Counted from the first letter of the stretch, positions 34,461 to 44,260 are shown. The stretch: 64,000 nucleotides of DNA from Maritimibacter sp. HL-12 (GCF_900177545.1 NZ_FXBQ01000001.1:1010122-1074121); one strand, 5' to 3'. A program made the numbers and translations. The notes: generated by a model from the sequence alone, not told the origin.

Positions 34461-35386
34461 CGCGGCCCTCCGCTGCGGCCGAAATCCGGCGCGTCGGTAT
34501 CCTGACCCGCCTCGATGATGCCGCGCCGGATCGCCCGGGTGCGGGTAAAATACTCGTGCAGCATGTCGCCGTCGCCCATCCGGATCGCGCGTTGCAGCAC
34601 GAAAAGCTCCTCGGTGAAGCGGCCCAGGATGTCGAGCGTGGCCTCCTTGTTGGTCAGGAACACGTCGCGCCACATCGTCGGGTCGGAGGCCGCGATCCGG
34701 GTGAAATCGCGAAAACCGGCGGCGGAATACTTGATCACCTCCGAGTCCGTCACCCGGCGCAGATGGTCGGCCACGCCCACCATGGTATAGGCGATGAGGT
34801 GCGGCGCATGGCTGGTCACCGCCAGCACCAGGTCGTGGTGGTCGGGGTCCATCTCGTCGGTATGGCTGCCCATGAACTGCCAGAGCGCCTTGAGCCGGTC
34901 CACCGCCGCGCGGTCGGCACCCTCGGCGGGCACGATCAGGCACCAGCGGTTGTCGAACAGCGAGGCGAAGCCCGAGCGCGGGCCGGAATGCTCGGTGCCT
35001 GCGAGCGGGTGGGCCGGCACGAAATGCACGCCCTCGGGGATATGCGGTGCCACCGCGTCGATCACCGCGCGCTTGACCGAGCCAACGTCGGTCACGGTGG
35101 CGCCCGGCGCGAGATGCGGGGCGATTTCCTCGGCCACCGCCTCCATCGCCCCCACCGGCACGGCGAGAACCACGAGATCGGCCCGCTGCACCGCCTCGGC
35201 GGCGCTGTCCACCACCCGGTCGACCAGCCCGATCTCGCGGGCGATGTCGCGGGTTTCGGCCGAGCGCGCGGTGCCGACGATCTCGCCCGCAAGCCCGCCC
35301 CGGCGCATCGCATGTGCCATCGACCCGGCGATCAGGCCAAGCCCGATCAGCGCGACGCGGTCATAGATCGGCGCGCGCTCAGTCAT
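34457..35386 (-). CDS. tyrA: Prephenate/arogenate dehydrogenase
   Basis: A 309-residue NAD(P)-dependent dehydrogenase of tyrosine biosynthesis. N-terminal Rossmann motif [29 protein letters not shown], the substrate region [16 protein letters not shown], and the C-terminal helical domain with [14 protein letters not shown] and [26 protein letters not shown]. No fused chorismate mutase. Its start overlaps the end of the hisC gene by 8 nt and its stop overlaps the extensin-like gene, so the three are one operon. Confidence 0.93.
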   Translation of the reverse strand: MTERAPIYDRVALIGLGLIAGSMAHAMRRGGLAGEIVGTARSAETRDIAREIGLVDRVVDSAAEAVQRADLVVLAVPVGAMEAVAEEIAPHLAPGATVTDVGSVKRAVIDAVAPHIPEGVHFVPAHPLAGTEHSGPRSGFASLFDNRWCLIVPAEGADRAAVDRLKALWQFMGSHTDEMDPDHHDLVLAVTSHAPHLIAYTMVGVADHLRRVTDSEVIKYSAAGFRDFTRIAASDPTMWRDVFLTNKEATLDILGRFTEELFVLQRAIRMGDGDMLHEYFTRTRAIRRGIIEAGQDTDAPDFGRSGGPR

Positions 35387-36488
35387 CGCCCTGCGCTCCG
35401 GTGACGCCGGCGTTCCTGAACAGCCCGATCAGGTGCGCCACCCGGCGGCAGGAGGCTTCGTCGCCCACGGTGATGCGCAAGGCTTCGGGCAGCTTGTACC
35501 CGGCCACCCGGCGCACGATCACGCCTTCACCGCGCAGGTAGGCATCGCAGGCCTCGGCTTCCTCGCGCGACCCAAAGCGCGCCAGCACGAAATTTGCGCT
35601 CGATGCATCGCAACGCACGCCATGTTCGGCCAGCGCATTGCCGAGCCAGACCCGTAGCCGGGCGTTCTCGGCATGGCACCGGGCAACGTGGTCCCGGTCG
35701 CGCACCGCCGCCTCGGCCGCCGCAAGTTGCGCGGTCGACAGGTTGAACGGCCCGCGCAGCCGGTTCAGCACCTCGATGATCTCGCGGCTGGCATAGCCCC
35801 AGCCGATCCGCAGGCCGCCGAGCCCGTAGATCTTGGAGAATGTCCGCGTCATCACCACGTTGGGGAACCTGTTCACCAGCGACGCCCCGCCGTCGAACTC
35901 CTCGACGAACTCGGCATAGGCCCCATCGAGTACCAGAACCACCTCGCCCGGCAAAGCCGTGGCCAGCCGCACAAGCTCTTTCTTGCCGACCATGGTGCCG
36001 GTCGGGTTGGCCGGGTTGGCAATGAAGACGAGCCGGGTCGCCGGCGTCACCGCCGCAAGGATCGCGTCGACATCCACCACCCTGTCGCGTTCCGGCACCT
36101 CCACCGGCATCGCCCCGGCGGCCAGCGCCGAGATCCGGTACATCGAGAACCCGTGCTCGGTGTGGATCACCTCGTCACCCGGGCCCGCGTAGGCCTGGCA
36201 CAGGAAGGTGATGATCTCGTCCGATCCCACCCCGCAGATGATCTGGTCGGGATCGAGCCCGTGCACCTCGCCGATCGCGGCGCGCAAGGCAGCGTGGTCG
36301 GTGTTGGGGTAGCGGTGCAGATCGTGCACCGCCCGCGCGAAGGCTTCCGCGGCCTTCGGCGACGGCCCCCATGGATTCTCGTTCGACGACAGCTTGATGA
36401 CATTGGCCACGCCCTCGACGGTCGAAGCGCCGCCGACGTACAGCTCGATGTCCATGATGCCGGGTTGCGGCGTTGGCAGCTTGGTCAT
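35379..36488 (-). CDS. hisC: Histidinol-phosphate / aromatic aminotransferase
   Basis: A 369-residue class I/II aminotransferase of the HisC family: [13 protein letters not shown], the PLP lysine in [18 protein letters not shown], and ANPANPTGT. HisC enzymes transaminate histidinol phosphate; copies next to tyrA often act on aromatic 2-oxo acids. The overlap with tyrA supports a tyrosine/phenylalanine role here, but the sequence alone does not decide. ATG 36488 with GGGGA upstream. Confidence 0.9.
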   Translation of the reverse strand: MTKLPTPQPGIMDIELYVGGASTVEGVANVIKLSSNENPWGPSPKAAEAFARAVHDLHRYPNTDHAALRAAIGEVHGLDPDQIICGVGSDEIITFLCQAYAGPGDEVIHTEHGFSMYRISALAAGAMPVEVPERDRVVDVDAILAAVTPATRLVFIANPANPTGTMVGKKELVRLATALPGEVVLVLDGAYAEFVEEFDGGASLVNRFPNVVMTRTFSKIYGLGGLRIGWGYASREIIEVLNRLRGPFNLSTAQLAAAEAAVRDRDHVARCHAENARLRVWLGNALAEHGVRCDASSANFVLARFGSREEAEACDAYLRGEGVIVRRVAGYKLPEALRITVGDEASCRRVAHLIGLFRNAGVTGAQGDD

Positions 36489-36558
36489 GATCGTCCCCGT
36501 CTGGTTGCGTTCGTCTTAGCCGGGAAGGCGAAAAAGGGCTAGGGCCAACGCGCTCAAC

Positions 36559-36586
36559 AAAAAACCCCGCACCGGGCGGGGTTTTC
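36559..36586 (-). terminator. Rho-independent terminator
   Basis: AAAACCCCGC / GCGGGGTTTT closes a tight hairpin with A and T runs on both sides, so it can stop transcription on the minus strand, after the rhodanese gene. It separates this gene from hisC. Confidence 0.88.
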
Positions 36587-36610
36587 AACTGTTGCAGAAT
36601 GGCCAGAGGT

Positions 36611-37006
36611 TCAGGTTGCGGCAACCGGCGTTTGCGCCATGCGCTCGGGGGCCCCTGTGCCCATGTTGGTGCCGAGGTAGGGGGCACCGGAGGCCTTCCA
36701 GTTGGCAAACCCGCCTTCGAGGTGGGCGATCTTCTCGAATTTGCTGGCGAGGCATTGCTCGGAAGCCTTGCGCGAGCGAATGCCCGAACCGCAGTAGAGC
36801 ACGACATGCTTGCCAAGCTCTGCCGGCAGCGCCTTGGAGCGGAAATGGCTGAGCGGCGCGAGCAGCGCGTCCTCGATGCTTTCGAACATGTATTCTGCCG
36901 GGGTGCGCACGTCGATCAGCACGATCTCACCCTTCTCCAACCCCTCACGCACCTCGGCCGGGGTCCAGGTTTCCAACACTTTTCCGTTGATCGTTTCGGT
37001 CTGCAT
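36611..37006 (-). CDS. Rhodanese-like domain protein
   Basis: A 131-residue single rhodanese domain: LIDVRTPAEYMFESIEDALLAPL, then the active-site loop VVLYCGSGIRSRKASEQC with the catalytic cysteine in YCGSGIRS. It probably carries persulfide sulfur in the cytoplasm, or acts as a small sulfurtransferase; partner unknown. ATG 37006 is preceded by ACAGGAGAG; the open frame upstream to 37024 is not needed. Confidence 0.9.
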   Translation of the reverse strand: MQTETINGKVLETWTPAEVREGLEKGEIVLIDVRTPAEYMFESIEDALLAPLSHFRSKALPAELGKHVVLYCGSGIRSRKASEQCLASKFEKIAHLEGGFANWKASGAPYLGTNMGTGAPERMAQTPVAAT

Positions 37007-37144
37007 GGTCTCTCTCCTGTTCACGCACGGCGCGCGACGCCCGCCGGGATGTTTCTCGCCTTATCTAGGCGACGGAACACGCCGCGAAAAGTCTAATTCC
37101 ATAAATTGAATGTGAATTGGCCTGCCAACCCGGTCCCGGAACCG

Positions 37145-37172
37145 AAAAAGGCCGCCCCGGAGGGCGGCCTTT
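37145..37172 (-). terminator. Rho-independent terminator after rpsD
   Basis: On the minus strand AAAGGCCGCCC-TCCG-GGGCGGCCTTT is followed by further Ts (CCTTTTTCGG). Located 24 nt beyond the rpsD stop codon. Confidence 0.9.
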
Positions 37173-37195
37173 CGAAAAGCCCCTGCGCAGGAAAC

Positions 37196-37816
37196 TCAGT
37201 TCTGCGCGTAGTATTCGATCACCAGGTTCGGTTCCATCTGCACCGCGTAGGGCACATCCGAGAGGCCCGGGGTGCGCACGAAGGTGGCGGTCATCTTCGA
37301 GTGGTCGGCCTCGATGTAATCGGGCACGTCACGCTCGGCGAGTCCGACGGCTTCGAGAACCAGCGCCATCTGCTTGGATTTCTCACGCACTTCCACAACG
37401 TCGCCTTCCTTCACCCGGTAGGACGGGATGTTGACGCGCTGGCCGTTCACCAGGACATGGCCGTGGTTGACGAACTGGCGGGCGGCAAAGACGGTGGGCA
37501 CGAACTTGGCGCGGTAAACCACGGCGTCGAGGCGGCGTTCGAGCAGGCCGATCAGGTTTTCACCGGTATCGCCACGCACCCGCTCGGCTTCGGCGAAGAT
37601 CCGGCGGAACTGCTTCTCGGTGAGGTCGCCGTAGTAGCCCTTGAGCTTCTGCTTGGCGCGCAGCTGGAGGCCGAAGTCCGACAGCTTGGCCTTGCGGCGC
37701 TGGCCGTGCTGACCGGGGCCGTATTCGCGGCGGTTGACGGGGGATTTCGGGCGGCCCCAGATATTTTCGCCCATCCGGCGGTCGATCTTGTACTTGGCAG
37801 AGGTGCGTTTGGTCAC
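37196..37816 (-). CDS. rpsD: 30S ribosomal protein S4
   Basis: A 206-residue S4 protein with the usual length. [37 protein letters not shown] at the N-terminus and the S4 RNA-binding domain ([34 protein letters not shown]) are visible. It nucleates 30S assembly and binds 16S rRNA. The start is GTG 37816, with GGAGATCAGACG in front; this agrees with the conserved N-terminal TKR. Confidence 0.97.
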   Translation of the reverse strand: MTKRTSAKYKIDRRMGENIWGRPKSPVNRREYGPGQHGQRRKAKLSDFGLQLRAKQKLKGYYGDLTEKQFRRIFAEAERVRGDTGENLIGLLERRLDAVVYRAKFVPTVFAARQFVNHGHVLVNGQRVNIPSYRVKEGDVVEVREKSKQMALVLEAVGLAERDVPDYIEADHSKMTATFVRTPGLSDVPYAVQMEPNLVIEYYAQN

Positions 37817-37842
37817 CGTCTGATCTCCTTCGCTGGTTTGGC

Positions 37843-37888
37843 TCCGCAACTCGATCCGAAAACCGGTTCCCACTTTTCGGGTTGCGGA
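37843..37888. repeat. Nested inverted repeat upstream of rpsD
   Basis: Outer arms TCCGCAAC (37843-37850) and GTTGCGGA (37881-37888) enclose inner arms CCGAAAA (37856-37862) and TTTTCGG (37874-37880) around CCGGTTCCCAC. The AAAGTGGGAACCGG core resembles a small dispersed repeat frequent in Rhizobiales genomes. It lies in the rpsD leader region, 27 nt upstream of the start codon. Confidence 0.6.
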
Positions 37889-38071
37889 CGCAGGCGCGAC
37901 ACGACCCTCCGGGCGGGCTCTGGCTTCAAACCGGTCATGGAACCGCTATGAAGGGCGTTGTCCTCTTGGGCTTGCACCCATGACAGGAATCCCCTCGCGG
38001 GGTCCACCAACACCAATGAAGCCGCGCTTATAGTCCGGTTGCGCCGGGAGTCAACGCCAATCGCCGCGGTT

Positions 38072-39157
38072 TCAGGCCAGCCGCGCCGCCATGATCGCGG
38101 CCTCGGCGCGGCTCAGCACGCGGCGGGCGTGATCGCCGTAAGACAGCGGGTCGCGATCGAGGCCGGGCATGATGTCGATCAGCCGCGCGCGGCTCCGGGC
38201 CTCGACACTGTCGAGCGCCTCGCCGGCGGGGTGAAAGCTCTCGGTCTCCAGCCCGTTGGCGAAAACCACCTCGTGCCGCGGCAGCAGCAGGTGAACGTAG
38301 GTGACGGCGGGCAGCGTAAGATCGCGCAGCACGAAGCGGTCATCGACCAGATCGCGCGCCCGCACCAGCACTTCGTCGGAATTGAACAGCGCCCGCGCCT
38401 TCGCCCCCTTCACCAGCATCCGGTGCGACGGCGACACGATCAGGTCGTCTTCCGGCCGGTCCACCCCGAGCGCGCCCGCGCGCAGGCGGATCGGCCGAAG
38501 CTCGGGCATCGCGTAGAGCCGCGCGCCGCTGATCCGCTTTTCGCCCTTCCAGAGCACCTCCTGCAAGCCGTTGTCCTTGGTCTGCACCCGGTCGCCCTCG
38601 GCGATGTCTTCCACCAGGACCGCGCCCCGCCCGGTGCGGATGCGGGTGCCCGGGGTGAAACAGATCACGCCGGTCGGCTGGTCTGTTACCCGGTTGATCT
38701 CGGCACTCTCCAGCGCCGTGCGCACCACCCACAGGTCGGTGTCTGCGGGCGGCATCTGGTCGTTGAACACCAGCAGGGGCCCGGTGCCACCGCCGACCTC
38801 GATCAGCGTCACGCTGTAAAGCCCGAAGCCGTCGGTCACATCGAATCCGCGGGCGTGCGGCGGCGCGGGATCCACCGCGACGGACGATCCGCCGCCGCGC
38901 CCGACCTTTGCCAATCCGACGAGTTTGTTGACCCGGCGCGCGGCGCGCGCCCGGAATTCCGCCTCTCCTTCGGCCAGCCCGAGGCTCAGAAGTTCGCCCG
39001 GCCCGTCGATCCGGACCGCCTCACCATGCCAACGCCAGCTCGCGCCGATACCAAGCGCGCCGCGCGGGGGGCGCGAAAGCCCATCCACCTCGGTCTGTGT
39101 CCAAGAGATGACGAACGTGCCACGAAAGCCCGTTATCATGCCTGTATGCCTGCCCAT
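38072..39157 (-). CDS. Hint-domain (intein-like) protein
   Basis: A 361-residue protein. The N-terminal part (TFVISWTQTEVDGLSRPP...WRWHGEAVRIDGPGE, about 8-60) is a conserved Rhodobacterales module. The Hint domain starts at the nucleophile cysteine in CFTPGTRIRTGRGAVLVEDI (about 165) and includes the block VSPSHRMLV and LPRHEVVFANGLETESFHP. It shares this C-terminal half with the large RTX/Hint protein at 17075-20128. ATG 39157 (MGRHTG) is used; ATG 39139 is nearly as good. No signal peptide. Function of such short stand-alone Hint proteins is not established. Confidence 0.8.
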   Translation of the reverse strand: MGRHTGMITGFRGTFVISWTQTEVDGLSRPPRGALGIGASWRWHGEAVRIDGPGELLSLGLAEGEAEFRARAARRVNKLVGLAKVGRGGGSSVAVDPAPPHARGFDVTDGFGLYSVTLIEVGGGTGPLLVFNDQMPPADTDLWVVRTALESAEINRVTDQPTGVICFTPGTRIRTGRGAVLVEDIAEGDRVQTKDNGLQEVLWKGEKRISGARLYAMPELRPIRLRAGALGVDRPEDDLIVSPSHRMLVKGAKARALFNSDEVLVRARDLVDDRFVLRDLTLPAVTYVHLLLPRHEVVFANGLETESFHPAGEALDSVEARSRARLIDIMPGLDRDPLSYGDHARRVLSRAEAAIMAARLA

Positions 39158-39247
39158 TTCTTTTTTTATTGCGGCAAGGGTAGCACGGGCGAATCGGCTT
39201 GTTAAGAGATTGTTGTGGGCCGTGGCACCCCGCCACATTCCGGGCTT

Positions 39248-40186
39248 TCAGAACCGGAAATTGACCTGCAAGACGCCTGATACCTGCCCGCGCGGCTGTG
39301 CCGCGAATTCGCGGCCGAGCCAGGCACCGCCATAGAACACCGACAGCCGATCACCCTCGAACATCACCCCCGCCCGCGCGCGGTGGCGCAGCGGTGTCAG
39401 CCGATAGCCATCGGCGGCAGGCAGCAGCGCGGAGGAAAATACCCGCGCGGTATCCGCCCCGATCACCAGCGACACCCCCGGTTGTCCCCCGGCGTCAAGC
39501 CCGCGATAGGCAAAGCCCGAGGTCCCGTCGCGCAGCAGAAGCCCGCCGTCGAACGCCGGTCCGATGAACAGATCGGCGCCGATCCGGGCAAGGCTCTCGA
39601 CCCCGGCCTGCACTTCGACGAAAGGCCGCAGAACCGCATGGTCGGAAAGCCGAAACCGTCGCGCCGCTTCGCCCTGCAGGGTTGGATACACCGCATCCCC
39701 GATCTGCGCCGCCGCCACGAATGGTGGCACCATCGGGTCGTTCGCGGGCGTCAGTTCGTGAAGCCGGTTCTGAAACCGGATCAACCCGGTCCGCGGCCCG
39801 GTAAACGCAAGCCCCGCGCCCGCCGACAGCTCAAAGCCCCGCCGCTGCACATGGGTGTTGAGCGTGGTGGTGATCACCCCGGCCGCGCGCCTGTCCCACG
39901 CGGCGGGCGCGGTGAAGTTGTCGGGCGAGATCACCTGGAAACGCGACCGCACCTCGATGAGGCGGCCCCAATCCTCGGGTGCCTCGGTCAGCCCGGCAGG
40001 ACCGAACAGGAAGGAATTGCTCGACCCGCCGCTCTGCCAGCGGTCATCTCCATCGCCGAGCCAGTCGTTGTTGATCAGGTACGACCACCCGAGATACCCC
40101 CGGCCGCCCGGCGTTTCCGACATCGCCGGCGCGGCCAGCGCCAAAGCAGCCACGAGCCCTGCAACAAGGTGGAAAAGTCGGCGCAT
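39248..40186 (-). CDS. LpxR-family (DUF2219) outer membrane protein, copy 1
   Basis: A 312-residue protein with a signal peptide (1-23, ALAAPAMSE) and a C-terminal phenylalanine (VNFRF) typical of outer-membrane barrels. NNDWLGDGDDRWQSGG near the N-terminus matches the catalytic N/D-x-DRW region of LpxR (lipid A 3'-O-deacylase). Strand-like alternation continues to the end. Tandem with a paralogue of similar length just downstream in the map. Lipid A deacylation is expected but unproven here. Confidence 0.8.
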   Translation of the reverse strand: MRRLFHLVAGLVAALALAAPAMSETPGGRGYLGWSYLINNDWLGDGDDRWQSGGSSNSFLFGPAGLTEAPEDWGRLIEVRSRFQVISPDNFTAPAAWDRRAAGVITTTLNTHVQRRGFELSAGAGLAFTGPRTGLIRFQNRLHELTPANDPMVPPFVAAAQIGDAVYPTLQGEAARRFRLSDHAVLRPFVEVQAGVESLARIGADLFIGPAFDGGLLLRDGTSGFAYRGLDAGGQPGVSLVIGADTARVFSSALLPAADGYRLTPLRHRARAGVMFEGDRLSVFYGGAWLGREFAAQPRGQVSGVLQVNFRF

Positions 40187-40222
40187 CCATTCGCTCTCAA
40201 GACCGCCGGCGGCCACCCCGGC

Positions 40223-41137
40223 TCAGAACCTCATCTGCAACTGCACCGCCCCCACCACCTGGTCGGTGGGTTGCGCGGTGAACTCGGGGCCAAGCCAGGC
40301 CACCCCGTAGAATACGCCAATCCGCTCGCCCTGCCAATGCGCCCCGGCCCGCAGCCGGTGGCGCAGCGGCGTCAGGCCATAGGCCGGTTCGGGCAGCCAC
40401 GCGGAGGAAAACACCTTCGCGGCGTCGTATCCGGCAATGAAGGAAAGCCCCTTGCCCGGCGCGTCTTCGAGGGTCTGGTACAAGAAACCCGTGGTCTCGT
40501 CGCGCACCGTGATCCCGCGGCTGAAATTCTCACCGAACATCAGGTCGATCCCGGCGCGGGCATAGGTTTCATCGCCCGCACGCGCCTGCACGAAGGGCCG
40601 CAAAACGAGCCCGCCGCCAAGCACCATCGGTCGCGAGGCCTCAAGCGAGAGCGTCGGGTAGACCGCGTTGGGGATCTGCGCCGCGCGCACCGCCGCGGAA
40701 GGGCCGGGCAGGCCGAACGCGCCATGAACCGCGTCCTGGAAGGCATCCGAACCGGTCATCGGCCCAACCGCCACGAGTTCTCCGCCCAGCGAGAAATCGA
40801 CCCCATCGCGCGAAAAATGGGTGAAGGCACCAATCGAGGCACTCCCGGCATAGCGCCGGTCGCCAGGTGCCGGCGTGGTCAGATCGGCGGGAGCGAGGAT
40901 GCGGTGGGCAAAGCGGTATTCGATTACCTCGCCGGGGTTTGCCGGCAAACCGGTGGTGCCTTCGGTGCCACGCATCCAGCTCAGCGCATAAGACCCCGTG
41001 CGCCAGCGGTCCTGCCCGTCCCCGATCTGATCGTTGGTAAACAGCCGCCCGACGCCAAGCGTGGCGCGCTCCTGCGCGCTCGCCGGAAGGCATGTCAGAA
41101 GGATCGACGAAAGGAGGGCAAAAAGGGCCGCGCGCAT
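40223..41137 (-). CDS. LpxR-family (DUF2219) outer membrane protein, copy 2
   Basis: A 304-residue LpxR-like beta-barrel: signal peptide (1-21), TNDQIGDGQDRWRTGSYALSWMR, and the barrel-closing C-terminus VVGAVQLQMRF. The relation to the copy at 39248-40186 is clear from the shared DRWxxG, LRPFVxxxAG, TPLRHRxRAGxxxxGxRxxVFYGxAWLG motifs, but they differ in the middle. The gap between the two genes is 36 bp on the same strand, so they form a tandem pair. Confidence 0.8.
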   Translation of the reverse strand: MRAALFALLSSILLTCLPASAQERATLGVGRLFTNDQIGDGQDRWRTGSYALSWMRGTEGTTGLPANPGEVIEYRFAHRILAPADLTTPAPGDRRYAGSASIGAFTHFSRDGVDFSLGGELVAVGPMTGSDAFQDAVHGAFGLPGPSAAVRAAQIPNAVYPTLSLEASRPMVLGGGLVLRPFVQARAGDETYARAGIDLMFGENFSRGITVRDETTGFLYQTLEDAPGKGLSFIAGYDAAKVFSSAWLPEPAYGLTPLRHRLRAGAHWQGERIGVFYGVAWLGPEFTAQPTDQVVGAVQLQMRF

Positions 41138-41220
41138 GAAAAATCCAAGTCCGAGGCCCCCACCTCGCTACTTTTAGCCTTAAATGATCGATTCGCACCA
41201 GCCGCGATTTCGGATCCCGG

Positions 41221-42267
41221 TCAGCGCACCACCTCGGCAAGAAGCCTGTGCGCCGCCGCCTGCAAGGTCTCATCCGACAGGTCGGGAAGGTCGAGCGCCG
41301 CCAGCCGCGGCGCATCGGGACGCGAGATCCGGGCATAGCGCGGATCGTAATGCTCCAGGATCAGCGCCGTGCAAAGCGCGCGGAACGCGCCCGCCCCGGC
41401 CAGCGCGCGCCAGTCGTCCACACGCTTGTGGCCATGGAACCGCACCAACTTCGAGAGCACCGCATCCAGCTTGCCGGGATCGCGCACCATGTCGTCGTAC
41501 TCATCGACGAGATGCCCCGCCCGCGCATCGAGCGGCGCGCGGATATCGACCCGCGGTGCCGCGATCATCGCGGTCCAGAGCGAGGGCGGCAGCCGCAGCG
41601 CGCCGATCCGCGAGCTTTCCGCCTCCACGAAAACCGGCTGCGCGGGATCAAAGCCGACGACCTGACGCGCCAGCGCGCTCTCGAACCCCTTCTGCGCCGG
41701 TTGTCCCCCGGCGACGCTCCCGAACACCGATCCCCGGTGCGCGGCGAGCCCCTCGAGGTCGATCACCTGCGCGCCCTGCCCGGCGAGCGCGTGCAGGAGC
41801 CGGGTCTTGGCCGTCCCCGTGCCGCCGTCGATCACCACCAGCCGCAGCGGCAGAGGGGTTTCGTAGAGCGCGCGCACCACGAGGGCACGATAGGCCTTGT
41901 AGCCGCCCTTGATCGTATCGACCCGCCAGCCGATCTCGCGCAGGATCGAGGCAAACGAGCCCGACCGCTGGCCGCCGCGCCAGCAATAGAGCAACGGCCG
42001 CCAGCCGCCGGTCTTGTCGGCGAGCGGGCCCTCAAGATGCACCGCCGCGTTGCGCGCCACCAGCGCCGCGCCGATCTTGCGGGCACGAAACGGCGCATCC
42101 TGCACATAGATCGTGCCCACCCGCGCGCGCTCCTCGTCCGACAGCACCGGCAGGCTGAGCGCCCCCGGCACATGGTCTTCGGCGTATTCGGCCGGCGAGC
42201 GCACGTCGATGATATCATCGAACGGGAGGCTGGCGAGATCGCTCAGCGCGGAGAGGGTAACGGGCAT
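41221..42267 (-). CDS. mnmH: tRNA 2-selenouridine synthase (SelU/MnmH)
   Basis: A 348-residue protein with an N-terminal rhodanese domain (IIDVRSPAEYAEDHVPGALSLPVL; active-site cysteine C95 in LLYCWRGGQRSGSFA) and a C-terminal P-loop domain (VIDGGTGTAKTRLLHAL, about 146-162). It converts 2-thiouridine to 2-selenouridine or the geranylated form at the tRNA wobble position. Length and domain order match SelU/YbbB. The selenophosphate synthetase partner SelD is not in the window. Confidence 0.92.
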   Translation of the reverse strand: MPVTLSALSDLASLPFDDIIDVRSPAEYAEDHVPGALSLPVLSDEERARVGTIYVQDAPFRARKIGAALVARNAAVHLEGPLADKTGGWRPLLYCWRGGQRSGSFASILREIGWRVDTIKGGYKAYRALVVRALYETPLPLRLVVIDGGTGTAKTRLLHALAGQGAQVIDLEGLAAHRGSVFGSVAGGQPAQKGFESALARQVVGFDPAQPVFVEAESSRIGALRLPPSLWTAMIAAPRVDIRAPLDARAGHLVDEYDDMVRDPGKLDAVLSKLVRFHGHKRVDDWRALAGAGAFRALCTALILEHYDPRYARISRPDAPRLAALDLPDLSDETLQAAAHRLLAEVVR

Positions 42268-42384
42268 GAACCAGGGCCTGCGCTGTTGGGGTGAGGCATG
42301 TCCTAGCGCGTTGCGCCCGGCTTCGCCAGAGCCGCTTCCCCAGGCCGCGGGGTTCGGCTATGAGGTGGCGAAAGGAGTTCCCCG

Positions 42385-42777
42385 ATGCGCTTCGCTCTTG
42401 CCACCGCCCTTGCCTGCCTCGCCCTGCCCGCTTTCGCCCAAGGCCAGGGCGGCGGCGGTTGGACGCTGATCTCGGTCGGCGGAACTGCGGCCGAACCCGG
42501 CGGCGGCATCGCGTTTTCCGCCGATGGGGCGGTGTTCGGCTCGACCGGGTGCAACCGGTTCCAGACCACCGCTGTCTCTGCGCCGGGCGTGCTGACCTTC
42601 ATGGATCTCGGTGCCACGACCCGGATGGCCTGCCCCGGCGCGCTCGACGCGCAGGAGGCGCAGGTTCTCTCGGCGCTCAAGGGCACCGTTGGCGTGGCCT
42701 ACGACCCGGTTGGCGAACGGATGATCCTGATCCCGCAAGACGACGCGCCGGTGCTCGGTTTCGTGCGCGCCGACTAG
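42385..42777 (+). CDS. META-domain (HslJ-like) secreted protein
   Basis: A 130-residue protein with a signal peptide (1-19, ALPAFAQ) and one META domain: WTLISVGG, IAFSADGAVFGSTGCNRFQTT, LTFMDLGATTRMACPGALDAQEAQVLSAL. META/HslJ proteins are small periplasmic or lipoprotein beta-domains implicated in stress resistance. Cysteines in GCNRF and MACPG are conserved in the family. Convergent with the mtlK end. Confidence 0.87.
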   Translation: MRFALATALACLALPAFAQGQGGGGWTLISVGGTAAEPGGGIAFSADGAVFGSTGCNRFQTTAVSAPGVLTFMDLGATTRMACPGALDAQEAQVLSALKGTVGVAYDPVGERMILIPQDDAPVLGFVRAD

Positions 42778-42792
42778 GATCACGGCCGGCGC

Positions 42793-44259
42793 TCATGCCC
42801 CGGCATAGGCCTTCAAGGCCGCGCCGGTTCCTTCCGCCCAGATCATCCGCAGCCAGCCTGCGAAGGCGTCGGCAAAACGGGGCTGATCGGCGAGATCGCC
42901 GTAAAGGTGGCGCATCTCCAGCCACGCACGAGGCGTGTCCCGCGCGGCCTTTGCCACGACGTTGAGTTCGTTCCAGAACGGATCGTTGGGCTCGATCGGT
43001 GAGCCGTCATCACGGCTCCCGGCACACATCCGCGCCCAGCTCGCTTCCACCAGCGCCAACCCCTCGACCGGCTTGCCCGCCGCCAGCGCATCACGCACCG
43101 TGGGCAACACGAAACCGGGGTGGCGCGACGAGCCGTCGAAAGCCACCCGCCGCACGGTGTCGACGATGGCGGGGTTGGAAAAGCGCCGGTCGATCAGGTC
43201 GACGTATTGCTCGGGGGTCATCCCCGGCACCGGCACGACATGCGGCACGATCTCTTCCATTTGCACCTTGCGGAACAGCGCATGGACCAACGGATGTGCC
43301 ATCGCGGCCGAAATCGTCTCGATTCCGAGCAGTTCGGCGGCATTCACGATCACCTGGTGGCCGGCATTGAGAATGCGGATCTTCTGCGCCTCGTAGCCGT
43401 GCACGTTGTCGGAAAACTGCGCCCCTGCCTTGTCCCAGTCAGGGCGCCCGGCGCAGAAGTTGTCTTCCAGCACCCATTGACGGAAGTTCTCGTGCGTGAC
43501 CGGCACCGCATCGTCGATACCGAAGGCGCGGGCGAGATCGACCTCCTTCGGCCCGGTGGCCGGCACGATGCAATCGACCATCGCGTTGGGGAAAGTGCAG
43601 GCCTCGTTGATCCAGTCGGCAAGCGCCGGGTCAGAGAGCCGGGCGAGCGAAACTACGGTCTGGCGCAACACCTCGCCGTTCGATTGCAGGTTGTCGCAGC
43701 ACTGGCAGGTGAACGGGCCGTGACCCTTCTCGCGCCGCAGCCGCAGCGCCGCCACCATCGCGCCGAACGCGGTGCGCGGGCGCCCGGGGTTGGCGGCATC
43801 GTGAACGATGTCGGGGTGCGCCGCATCGAAGGCATTGGTCGCCGGGTCGATGTAATAGCCGCCCTCGGTGACGGTGAGCGCGACGATGCGGATATCGGGC
43901 TCGGCCATCCGCGCAATCAGCGGCCCGTTGCCCTCCTCGACCGGCACATAGTCGATCATCGACCCCACCACCTCGGCGGAACTGCCGGAGGGATCGAGCT
44001 CGATCAGCGTGGTGAGATAATCCTGCGCGGCGAGCTTCTGGCGCATGATGTCGTCGTAGGGCCGCACACCGGCACCGACGATGGCCCAGTCCTGCGCCAG
44101 GCCCTGGTTCATCAGCCGGTGCAGATACCATGACTGGTGGGCGCGGTGAAAGTTGCCCAAGCCGATATGAACGATGCCGGGGGTGAGTTTCGTGCGGTCA
44201 TATTCAGGGCGCGCGATGCTTTCGGGCAGGTCCGGCAAGGTCTGGTTCGTCAGTTTCAT
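42793..44259 (-). CDS. mtlK: Mannitol 2-dehydrogenase
   Basis: A 488-residue polyol-specific long-chain dehydrogenase. N-terminal GIVHIGLGNFHRAHQSWYLHRL, TVTEGGYYID and the catalytic-helix motif KIRILNAGHQVIVNAA, with the conserved lysine and asparagine. Oxidises D-mannitol to fructose (or D-arabitol, sorbitol); fructuronate reductases are the nearest alternative. The gene starts 1 nt after the sorbitol dehydrogenase stop and is last in the polyol operon. Confidence 0.92.
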   Translation of the reverse strand: MKLTNQTLPDLPESIARPEYDRTKLTPGIVHIGLGNFHRAHQSWYLHRLMNQGLAQDWAIVGAGVRPYDDIMRQKLAAQDYLTTLIELDPSGSSAEVVGSMIDYVPVEEGNGPLIARMAEPDIRIVALTVTEGGYYIDPATNAFDAAHPDIVHDAANPGRPRTAFGAMVAALRLRREKGHGPFTCQCCDNLQSNGEVLRQTVVSLARLSDPALADWINEACTFPNAMVDCIVPATGPKEVDLARAFGIDDAVPVTHENFRQWVLEDNFCAGRPDWDKAGAQFSDNVHGYEAQKIRILNAGHQVIVNAAELLGIETISAAMAHPLVHALFRKVQMEEIVPHVVPVPGMTPEQYVDLIDRRFSNPAIVDTVRRVAFDGSSRHPGFVLPTVRDALAAGKPVEGLALVEASWARMCAGSRDDGSPIEPNDPFWNELNVVAKAARDTPRAWLEMRHLYGDLADQPRFADAFAGWLRMIWAEGTGAALKAYAGA

Positions 44260-44260
44260 T

